Assembly: GCF_011806405.1 (NCBI RefSeq)
Contig: NZ_JAATOW010000001.1
Location: 102,917-166,916, forward strand
Direction of reading: 5' to 3'
DNA length: 64,000 bases
From: Pseudooceanicola sp. HF7
GTDB lineage: Bacteria > Pseudomonadota > Alphaproteobacteria > Rhodobacterales > Rhodobacteraceae
Shown one piece after another: positions 44,897 to 53,403 of this stretch. A program made the translations under genes and the position numbers. The notes under the pieces are model-generated. The model searched no databases, was not told where the DNA came from, and saw only the letters and a program-made list of their open reading frames with translations. Numbering within the stretch: the stretch's first letter is position 1; every line of letters begins with the position of its first letter.

Positions 44897-44965
44897 CTTC
44901 CTTCGGCCAACTTATTGATACGCCTCGCATCTTTTGCGACGGAGGCCTGTGGTAGGACATGGCGT
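44883..44965 (+). repeat. Left arm of perfect 83-bp inverted repeat
   Basis: Identical over all 83 bases to the reverse complement of 46222–46304. It runs from inside the T-arm/acceptor of tRNA-Phe to seven bases into the recombinase gene, so it contains the tRNA 3' end, the recombinase promoter/ribosome-binding region and its ATG. A small hairpin TCGCA-TCTTT-TGCGA lies in it. Confidence 0.97.
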
Positions 44966-46140
44966 ATGACATTTCGGTGCCCCATTCATTCACCAAGCGC
45001 GGAATCTTCTACTTCGAACGGCGTGTGCCGAGCGATCTGAAGCAGCACTATTCGTCCGGCAAGATCTGTTACTCGCTGCGTACCAAGTCCGCGCCTGTCG
45101 CTGCCTCACGCGCTCAGCGAGCAGCGCAGCGGCTCGACGAATACTGGTATTACCTGCGGGTCCAGGATCAGGATCTTCCCGGCAAGCATTTGCTGCGGCG
45201 CAAGGAAAACATGCAGGTCGCGACAGTCGTAGCCTCAGAGCCTGACAGCCCTTCCGTAACGCTGTCCGAGGCCGTCGGGATCTACCTGCGTCTCAAGGGG
45301 GCAGGGCGCCCGCTCACCTTCGCCCGCGCCGCCGAGCTCTCCTGCGGCTACGTGATCGACGCTTGTGGCGACAAGGACCTGACTAGGTACCGCAAGACGG
45401 ATGCAACGGCCTTCTGGGATGCCCTGATCGCGAAGGGGCTGACCGGCAGCAGCATTACGCGGATCTTCGGGACCGTTCGCGCCGTCATCAACTTCGCCAT
45501 CAGCGAGGTCGGTCTTGAGATGACCAATCCCTTCACCGGCGTCTACTACGACCGCTCCCAAGGCGTGAAGGAGCGCAAGCCCCTGAGCCGGAAAGCCGTG
45601 CTGCGTGTCCAGTCCCAGTGTCGGAGGCACGATGACGAGTTGCGCTGGCTTGTCGCCCTGATCTCGGACACCGGGATGCGACTGGCAGAGGCTGCCGGTC
45701 TGAAGCGGGACGACATCGTCCTTTCCTCCCAAATCCCGCATGTCGTGATCCGGCCCCATCCCTGGCGGCGGCTGAAGACCAGGTCCAGCGGACGGAAGGT
45801 GCCCCTGGTCGGAGAATCCCTCTGGGCGGCGCACCGTATCCTGTCTGCGGGGCCTGCGTGGGACTACGCCTTTCCTCGCTACACGGATGGCAAGGTCACG
45901 AATGCCAACTCGGCCAGCGCTGCGTTGAACAAGTGGATCAAGCAACAGGTCAAGGAAGGCGGAACGATGCATGGCTTCCGCCACGCGATGCGGGATCGGC
46001 TGAGAGCCGTTGAATGTCCGTCGGATGTGGCGGACCAGATCGGGGGCTGGGAGACGGACGGGGTAGGGCAGTCCTACGGACAAGGCTATCCGCTGCAGGT
46101 CCTCCGGAAATGGCTCCAGCTGGGGGTGGAAGAGCTCTAG
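44959..46140 (+). CDS. Tyrosine recombinase / phage-type integrase
   Basis: 393 aa. The N-terminus (MAYDISVPHSFTKRGIFYFERRVPSDLKQHY) is the short β-rich arm-binding/DUF6538-like opening common in proteobacterial island integrases, followed by a SAM-like core-binding domain (about 95–190). The catalytic domain shows the Arg of SDTGMRLAEAAGL (about 240), HGFRHAMRD (H-x-x-R, about 338), the GGWET Trp, and the tyrosine nucleophile in GQSYGQGY (about 373). All expected residues are present, so it is probably active. Its start codon lies inside the left inverted repeat; no excisionase or cargo accompanies it. Base composition is slightly less GC-rich than its neighbours. Confidence 0.92.
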   Translation: MAYDISVPHSFTKRGIFYFERRVPSDLKQHYSSGKICYSLRTKSAPVAASRAQRAAQRLDEYWYYLRVQDQDLPGKHLLRRKENMQVATVVASEPDSPSVTLSEAVGIYLRLKGAGRPLTFARAAELSCGYVIDACGDKDLTRYRKTDATAFWDALIAKGLTGSSITRIFGTVRAVINFAISEVGLEMTNPFTGVYYDRSQGVKERKPLSRKAVLRVQSQCRRHDDELRWLVALISDTGMRLAEAAGLKRDDIVLSSQIPHVVIRPHPWRRLKTRSSGRKVPLVGESLWAAHRILSAGPAWDYAFPRYTDGKVTNANSASAALNKWIKQQVKEGGTMHGFRHAMRDRLRAVECPSDVADQIGGWETDGVGQSYGQGYPLQVLRKWLQLGVEEL

Positions 46141-46221
46141 GCCGGGGGCGGGCCTTTGGCTCGCATCTTCCACGGTAGCATTCGGTAAACTGTCTTGCCG
46201 GTCTGCGAAGGCCTTCGGGCA

Positions 46222-46304
46222 ACGCCATGTCCTACCACAGGCCTCCGTCGCAAAAGATGCGAGGCGTATCAATAAGTTGGCCGAAGGAAGTGGTGCCCGG
46301 GGGC
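46222..46304 (-). repeat. Right arm of perfect 83-bp inverted repeat
   Basis: Reverse complement of 44883–44965 with no mismatch, including 14 bp of the tRNA-Phe 3' end (GCCCCCGGGCACCA read on the minus strand) and the recombinase ATG, which here leads into the antisense of the recombinase gene. The gap 46305–46477 beyond it, up to the end of pgm, has no gene. Confidence 0.97.
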
Positions 46305-46477
46305 TGCGTGATCTGAAGCCGTACTCTCACAGGATCTGCTGTCCGCCGTGCGCGCCGCCGTTGCCGCCGCCCTCGCTCAGCGCGTGTTCCGGGGGACCAG
46401 CACCGCACGCCGCGAGGGGGCGGTGCTGGAGAGATCAGGGGCAGGGCGCCTTTTCAGCGCCCCGCCATGTCTTCATC

Positions 46478-48443
<1,966 letters not shown>

Positions 48444-49136
48444 ATGGCAAGACGTATGGGATCCTGGTGGATCAAGGATGGAGTGGACGGTCGTCGGATC
48501 GAGGCGCAGAGCTTCGCGTCGACCTTCGACATGGTCGCCGGCTATGACTGGTCGGAAGATCACGGCGACAGCGCGGTGCTGGAGAAGGACTTCGTTGTCA
48601 CCGCGAACTATGACGAAAAGTCCGATAACGTGGACTGCCTGATGATGTCCTCGCACGGATCGCCCGGCAGTTTCAGCGTCTGGGACGGCGCGGTCAGCAC
48701 CTCTGACAGCATCGACTTCGGCGCCGGCGACCTTGAGGTCTGGGCCAGCCATGCCTGTCAGGTGCTGCGCCATGACGCCAACAACAGCACCTGGGACTGG
48801 ATCCCGGCCTGGAGCCGCCTGCATTACATGTGCGGCTTCCACACCAACTCCTTCTCTGGGGGCGGGCGTGACAAGCGCGGCTTCTGGTTTGCCTGGTACG
48901 GGGGCGTCGGCCATGCCCTGGTGCCCTTCTTCTACAGCCACAACACCATCCGCAGCGCCTGGAAAAAGGCCAATCGCATGGTGGAAGGGTCGAACGTGGA
49001 CTGGGCCTACATGCGCGCCTCCGGCAACACGAGCGGCGGCAGCTACACCAGCACCTACAACGAGAAATTCCGGACCAGCGAACCCTCCGATCCCGTGACG
49101 GGGCGGACGTTCTTCTGGGCCCGCGGCACCTGCTGA
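48444..49136 (+). CDS. DUF6345-like protein with clan-CD-type His-Gly / Ala-Cys protease signature
   Basis: 230-aa soluble protein without signal peptide. VDCLMMSSHGSPGSF (His71-Gly72) and DLEVWASHACQVL (Ala104-Cys105) reproduce the H-G and A-C dyad, each at the end of a hydrophobic strand, that defines clan CD cysteine peptidases (caspases, gingipain, legumain); the 34-residue spacing resembles gingipain. The same H-G ... A-C-Q-V-L pattern occurs in DUF6345 proteins as I remember them. The rest is rich in aromatic residues (GFWFAWYGGVGHALVPFFYSH). A protease role is inference. It is the first gene of a two-gene operon; the second begins 15 nt later. Confidence 0.6.
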   Translation: MARRMGSWWIKDGVDGRRIEAQSFASTFDMVAGYDWSEDHGDSAVLEKDFVVTANYDEKSDNVDCLMMSSHGSPGSFSVWDGAVSTSDSIDFGAGDLEVWASHACQVLRHDANNSTWDWIPAWSRLHYMCGFHTNSFSGGGRDKRGFWFAWYGGVGHALVPFFYSHNTIRSAWKKANRMVEGSNVDWAYMRASGNTSGGSYTSTYNEKFRTSEPSDPVTGRTFFWARGTC

Positions 49137-49151
49137 GAAGGAATTGAACAG

Positions 49152-50093
49152 ATGACATTGAACATGAAAGCCATTCGTTTCGATACGGAGATCCCGGAGA
49201 TTCCCGAGGCCCTGCCGGTCGTCCATTGCACCGCCCCCGATTTCGAGGCCCGTGCCCGCGGCGTGGAGGGCCTGGCAGAGCGCCTGGACCTGGGCAAGCT
49301 GCACGAGGTGGACACCGAACATGGCCGTGCGCGGACCTCAAAGAGAGGCACGGTCGAGGTCTTTGCCGCCTCCGGCGCAGTCTGGTCGGAAACCACCGTC
49401 CACGACGAGGAGGGCCGGGACGAGTTCCTGGACTGGCCCGACCTTGAAAAGGCCCGCGACCGGGACGGAGAGGCCGTTCTGACGCTGGGGGAAAAGGCCG
49501 CCGCACGGGCGATGGACCTGGCGGCGGAGCTGGCAGAGATCGGCCAGTTCGACATGAAGCACGCAACCCGCCCGGAGCTGCGCCTGGTGCAGGTGGCCGA
49601 AGCCGACGATAAGGGCGAACCCCTGCGCAGCGGTGCCGGAGAGGCGACCGTGGTCATGGGCTATGAGCTGGAAGGGCTGCCCGTGATCGGGGCCGGGGCG
49701 AAGACCCTGGTCGACATGATCCCCGGCGATGGCGGGGTGATCCCGACCGGGGCCATCAACGTCTGGCGCCAGCCAAGGGGCGTGGGCAAGGTCCGGATCG
49801 GCGGGCAGGAGGCCGCGCTGGCCGCTGGCCTGCTGGAAGATCCCGACCTGATGATCGCGGCGGAAAAGGGTGGCCGCATCACGATCCAGCGGATGCGCCT
49901 GGGCCTGATGGCGATGCCCGCCGCTGTCTTCCAGGGGGTGCTCTTCCCGGCGCTGGAATACGAGGCGCGCGTGGATTTCCCGGACCGCAAGCAGGATCAT
50001 TACTTCATCGGGCGGGTCGCCCCGGTGGCCGGTGCCAAGGCCTATGCAGAGCTTGGCCTGGGCTCTGCCCATTTCTCCCTGGGCATGAACTGA
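49152..50093 (+). CDS. Unknown protein, partner of the DUF6345-like gene
   Basis: 313 aa, not recognised. It is soluble, acidic and lacks a signal peptide or membrane helix. The N-terminal half is helical and charged (RARGVEGLAERLDLGKLHEVD, LGEKAAARAMDLAAELAEIGQ). The C-terminal half is richer in short strands and Gly (GYELEGLPVIGAGAKTLVDM, RQPRGVGKVRIGGQEAALA) and ends ELGLGSAHFSLGMN. It begins 15 nt after the DUF6345-like stop behind AAGGAAT, and a terminator follows, so the pair is an isolated operon. It could be a substrate, inhibitor or regulator of the first protein; there is no direct evidence for any. Confidence 0.75.
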   Translation: MTLNMKAIRFDTEIPEIPEALPVVHCTAPDFEARARGVEGLAERLDLGKLHEVDTEHGRARTSKRGTVEVFAASGAVWSETTVHDEEGRDEFLDWPDLEKARDRDGEAVLTLGEKAAARAMDLAAELAEIGQFDMKHATRPELRLVQVAEADDKGEPLRSGAGEATVVMGYELEGLPVIGAGAKTLVDMIPGDGGVIPTGAINVWRQPRGVGKVRIGGQEAALAAGLLEDPDLMIAAEKGGRITIQRMRLGLMAMPAAVFQGVLFPALEYEARVDFPDRKQDHYFIGRVAPVAGAKAYAELGLGSAHFSLGMN

Positions 50094-50117
50094 CGCCGCG
50101 CCGATCCGGTTGATGAA

Positions 50118-50153
50118 CAGTGGCGCACTGCAAGGTGCGCCACTGCCTGTTTT
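50118..50153 (+). terminator. Intrinsic terminator of the two-gene operon
   Basis: CAGTGGCGCA (50118–50127), 8-nt loop, TGCGCCACTG (50136–50145), then CCTG and TTTT; 25 bp after the stop. Confidence 0.85.
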
Positions 50154-50271
50154 CGCGGTGAGACCCGGGTGGCGCAGGCGCAACGGCTGTGATCCGAAGG
50201 TGTGGGGTATGCCCGCAAGGGATGAAAAAGGACGCAATATCCCTTATTTACCTAGCGGAACGTTGACACTG

Positions 50272-50301
50272 TTGCCGCAGATATTCTTCTCTTCCTATAA
50301 T
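50272..50301 (+). promoter_or_regulatory. σ70-like promoter of the LuxR-type regulator
   Basis: TTGCCG at 50272–50277, an 18-bp spacer and a consensus TATAAT at 50296–50301, about 105 bp before the ATG at 50406. Confidence 0.5.
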
Positions 50302-50405
50302 AGGTGAGCCGCAAGGCGCGTCCGGCTGAAGCAGCACAGGACAGCCGGCTTTGCCCCGGCCGATGGCTGCGGCGCAGTGTGGTGGAACTGGGGGAAACGG
50401 ATGAC

Positions 50406-51497
50406 ATGAAAGCCCGACTGTCGCATCATGATATCTATGATGCCGTGCTGGATGACTCCCTTTTCGAGACGCTGCCGGCCCGGATGGCACAGGAGATCGA
50501 AGCCCCGTCCTCCGTCTTTTTCTGGCTGCACCCCGGGGATCTTCAGGAAGTGACCGCCGGCACCCAGCCCGAGGCCCATTCCGATTACGAAGACTTCATG
50601 GACAGGGACCCCTGGATGGCGGTGGTCAGCGACGATCTCATCGGGGCGGGGGCCTTTCGGCTGACCGATTTCGTCAGCGCTGAGGCCTTTCAGAAAAGCG
50701 AGATGTACAACGACTACGTGCTCAAGAACCGGCTGGACCGGTTCTGGTGCATGGGGCTGGTGCAGGCCACGCGGGATGGCATGGTCGCCACGGCCTTTCA
50801 CAAGGGGAAGAGGGCGGGGGATTTCAGCGATGAGCAGCTGGGCTTCGTCAATCGCCACGCGGCGGACCTGGGGCGGCTGCATGCCATTCGGCGGGAGCTG
50901 ATCCGCAACGACATTCACGAGATCGCCGCGGCGGATCGCACCCTGATGAACGATCTGCCCGTGCTGGAGCTGGATCACGAGGGGCGGCTGTTGCGGCTTA
51001 ACGGGATGGCAGAGCAGCTTCTGCTGATCCATCCCTTCGTGCAGATGCGCCACAGCCGGCATCTGTCCGTCTCTGGCCCGCAGGCAAGGGCCTATCGCCA
51101 GGCGGTCGGGGTCGCGGTCAGCGCAGAGGTGCGCCATGCCGGTATGGTCGAGCTTCCCCCGGTACGGGCCAATGACGGGCGCCTCTTGCCTGAGCTGCGC
51201 CTGAACCTGCTGCCGCGCACGGATGGCGGGCGCCGCGTGCTGGTCATCATCACGACGCAGGATCCGGTCAGCCTGCCCAACACCCTTGAAAACCCTCAGG
51301 AAAAGATCGTTCTCTCGGCGCGCGAGAGAGAGGTGCTGGAAGGGCTGATCCGGGGACTGCGGCGCGACAAGCTGGCCCATGACCTGGGGCTGGCGATCCC
51401 GACGGTCGACCTGCACATGGCCAACCTGCGCCGCAAGCTGGGGGCAAGGACCATGCCGGAAGCCATCGCGACGGCCTTCCGCATGGGCGTGCTGTGA
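50406..51497 (+). CDS. LuxR-type helix-turn-helix transcriptional regulator
   Basis: 363 aa. The C-terminal LuxR/FixJ HTH is clear: LSAREREVLEGLIRGLRRDKLAHDLGLAIPTVDLHMANLRRKLGARTMPEAIATAFRMGVL (about 302–362). The N-terminal about 240 residues look like a ligand- or PAS-like sensory region (SSVFFWLHPGDLQEV, FMDRDPWMAVVSDDL, VQATRDGMVATAFHKGKRAGDFSDEQLGFVNRHAADLGRLH), of a kind seen in stand-alone LuxR regulators of this group. No autoinducer synthase is nearby. The start is uncertain: the ATG at 50406 is preferred, though the frame is open to 50304. Confidence 0.85.
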   Translation: MKARLSHHDIYDAVLDDSLFETLPARMAQEIEAPSSVFFWLHPGDLQEVTAGTQPEAHSDYEDFMDRDPWMAVVSDDLIGAGAFRLTDFVSAEAFQKSEMYNDYVLKNRLDRFWCMGLVQATRDGMVATAFHKGKRAGDFSDEQLGFVNRHAADLGRLHAIRRELIRNDIHEIAAADRTLMNDLPVLELDHEGRLLRLNGMAEQLLLIHPFVQMRHSRHLSVSGPQARAYRQAVGVAVSAEVRHAGMVELPPVRANDGRLLPELRLNLLPRTDGGRRVLVIITTQDPVSLPNTLENPQEKIVLSAREREVLEGLIRGLRRDKLAHDLGLAIPTVDLHMANLRRKLGARTMPEAIATAFRMGVL

Positions 51498-51525
51498 GGG
51501 GCCGCCGCAGACGGGCGGCCCGCGC

Positions 51526-51933
51526 TTACTGCTGGATGCTTTCGAGGTAGGCCAGCAGGCCCGCCAGCTCCCTTGGGGTCGGGGTCATCGTGCCTTCGAT
51601 ATCCACGGGGACCAGGTCATCGCCCATGGCATCGCCGAATTCGGGCATGACGCGGGCCAGGTGACTGTCTTCGGGATCGCCGTAGATGAAGCTGAGCACC
51701 CGGGCCTCAGGGAAGGTGCCGCCATTGTCACGGGCCAGCGTGGTCAGATCGACGGGCGCATCCGCAAGGTCTGCGGCAAGCGGGCCGTCCCCGCGGGCGT
51801 CTGCGCCATGGCAGGACACGCAGTTTTCGGCAAAAAAGGCTGCCCCATCAGTGCGATCCGGCATTCTTGCCGTGGTGCAGGCGACCAGCGTCAGCCCCAT
51901 GATCGTGGAAACTCCAAGGATGATCTTGCGCAT
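51526..51933 (-). CDS. Monoheme cytochrome c lipoprotein
   Basis: 135 aa with a lipoprotein signal (GLTLVACTT, Cys about 19) and a class I cytochrome c domain: FFAENCVSCHGADARGDGPLA holds the heme site (about 38–42) and MPEFGDAM / GTMTPTPRELAGLLAYLESIQ provide the distal Met candidates and the C-terminal helix. It is anchored on the periplasmic side of the inner membrane and shuttles electrons for an unknown partner. Convergent with the LuxR-type gene, 28 bp apart. The gap upstream (51934–52208) carries promoters only. Confidence 0.9.
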   Translation of the reverse strand: MRKIILGVSTIMGLTLVACTTARMPDRTDGAAFFAENCVSCHGADARGDGPLAADLADAPVDLTTLARDNGGTFPEARVLSFIYGDPEDSHLARVMPEFGDAMGDDLVPVDIEGTMTPTPRELAGLLAYLESIQQ

Positions 51934-52208
51934 GTTTTCCCCTGTATTGCCGGTCTGCTCTTGCCGCCTTCATGGCGTTCTCAGGGGCAGGATACACGGG
52001 CAGGCCGGATAAGAAAACGGCTCCGCCAGCCGGTGTTGCGCTTTTGACAGGGGGTGGGCCCACGTGTCACGGGGCGAAAGGCGGCGGTGCCATGGATGGC
52101 GGGTAAGGCGCAGTAATAAAGCGAAAAATCACCCATCGCGCCTTGCATTCCCGCGCGTGAAACTGTCACGCTAGCCGCGTCGGAGACCATCACCGGGGAG
52201 CGCCGCCT

Positions 52209-52925
52209 TTGCTGATACATGTGGGTCAGGACCGCAATGTGGCGGTCGATCTCAGGCTGGCCGCCTGGCTGGCGCTGGTGGCCGGGGCGGTCAATGCGGC
52301 CGGGTTCCGGGCGCTGGGCTATTTCTCTGCCAACATGACGGGCAACCTGTCATCGCTTTCGGATTTCCTGGCGCTGGGCCGGGTGCAGGTGGCGCTGTGG
52401 TTCCTGGCGCTGATCGTCGCGTTCATCCTGGGCGCCTTCCTGTCCGGGGTGCTGGCAGAGATCGGGCGCAAGCTGGAGATCCGGGGGATCTATGCCTTCA
52501 GCATCCTGCTGGAGGCGCTGGTGCTGCTGGGCCTGGCCATCGCGGACCTGATCTGGCCCGAACGGCTGGGGGGCGGGGCGCTGATGATCTGCCTGAGCGC
52601 GCTTATGGGCTTGCAGAACGGGGCCACCACGCGGATCTCTGACGGGCGGGTCCGCAGCACGCATGTCTCTGGAATCGCCACGGATATCGGGCTTGAGGTC
52701 GCTCGGCTGATGGTGGCGCCGGGACGGGGAGAGCGCAGGCGGCGCCAGGTCATGGGCGCGCGGCTGACGCTGCATCTGACCACGCTGGCGGCCTTTTTCC
52801 TGGGCGGTTTGCTGGGCGTCTGGGGCTATGAACTGGCCGGGCCGCTGGTCTATGCGGTCATTGCCGGGGTGCTGCTGCTGCTTGCCCTGCCGGCCCTGAA
52901 AAGCGCGCGGAAGGTGCAGGGGTGA
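52209..52925 (+). CDS. DUF1275 (YoaK) family membrane protein
   Basis: 238 aa from a TTG start at 52209 behind GGGGAG. Six or so membrane helices. AGAVNAAGFRALGYFSANMTGNLSSLSDFLALG (about 18–50) is the family's N-terminal motif, followed by CLSALMGLQNGATTRISDGRVRSTHVSGIATDIGLEVARL (about 131–170). YoaK-type proteins are of unknown function. An element of the dispersed 184-bp repeat follows 60 bp downstream. Confidence 0.92.
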   Translation: MLIHVGQDRNVAVDLRLAAWLALVAGAVNAAGFRALGYFSANMTGNLSSLSDFLALGRVQVALWFLALIVAFILGAFLSGVLAEIGRKLEIRGIYAFSILLEALVLLGLAIADLIWPERLGGGALMICLSALMGLQNGATTRISDGRVRSTHVSGIATDIGLEVARLMVAPGRGERRRRQVMGARLTLHLTTLAAFFLGGLLGVWGYELAGPLVYAVIAGVLLLLALPALKSARKVQG

Positions 52926-52985
52926 GGTCCTTTCCAATCACGGGAGGACCGGCAAAACGGCCTCTGACCGGCGGGCTGGAGAGCT

Positions 52986-53169
52986 GCGGTTAACGAAACC
53001 TTCCCGGGCGGGACGGTGCCCGGGGCGCCGGGTTTGGGCGAATCGGCGTGGAACCCCTGGTTAACAAGGGGCTGGGGGCGCAAAACCGACGTCTGTATTG
53101 CGTCGGTATCACGTCGGTATCGCGTCGGTATTATTGTCGGTATTTGACTCGGTTAACGCAGCGCGCGGT
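52986..53169 (+). repeat. Dispersed 184-bp intergenic element, copy C (plus orientation)
   Basis: GTTAAC palindromes at 52989–52994, 53060–53065 and 53152–53157 (spacings 71 and 92 bp). Iterated units GTCTGTAT or GTCGGTAT start at 53091, 53102, 53113, 53124 and 53136. It aligns without a gap to copy A (10563–10746, opposite orientation): CTGGTTAACAAGGGG, the iterons and GTTAACGCAGCGC are nearly identical, while the stretch between the first two palindromes is about two-thirds identical. Confidence 0.87.
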
Positions 53170-53403
53170 GGAATGGTCCGGTTGGGACCTGCGGCACTGC
53201 CATCGGGTTGACCCTGACGGGCCAGTGCCGATGATGCGGGGATGCCCTCCGCGCCGGTCGCGGGACTTGGACGAGAGTGGGCCACAGAACCGGCCCAACA
53301 GACAGATGGCCCAAGAGCTGGCCGCCACCCGCAAGCAGCGCCCCGGTGGCGCACCCCGCAAGACGCACCAGCCAAGACTCCCCCACCAAAAACGGACGCC
53401 TGA

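Larger units (their letters stand above)
44883..46304 (+). mobile_element. Minimal tRNA-Phe-associated element: tyrosine recombinase between inverted repeats
   Basis: 1,422-bp unit with 83-bp perfect inverted repeats at both ends and a 1,256-bp centre holding only a tyrosine recombinase gene. It is inserted between tRNA-Phe and pgm. Integrases that use tRNA genes normally leave direct repeats of the tRNA end (attL/attR). Here the second copy is inverted, so recombination between the copies would invert the centre rather than excise it. Because each arm carries the recombinase start codon, the gene stays intact in both orientations. Confidence 0.85.

Noticed and set aside
45235..46272. Minus-strand frame starting in the right inverted repeat
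   Set aside because: It starts with sequence copied from the left arm and then runs antisense to the recombinase, so it is a by-product of the inverted repeat.
44883..46304. Ordinary genomic island bounded by attL/attR
   Set aside because: No direct repeat of the tRNA-Phe end and no cargo were found; the only second copy of the tRNA end is inverted.
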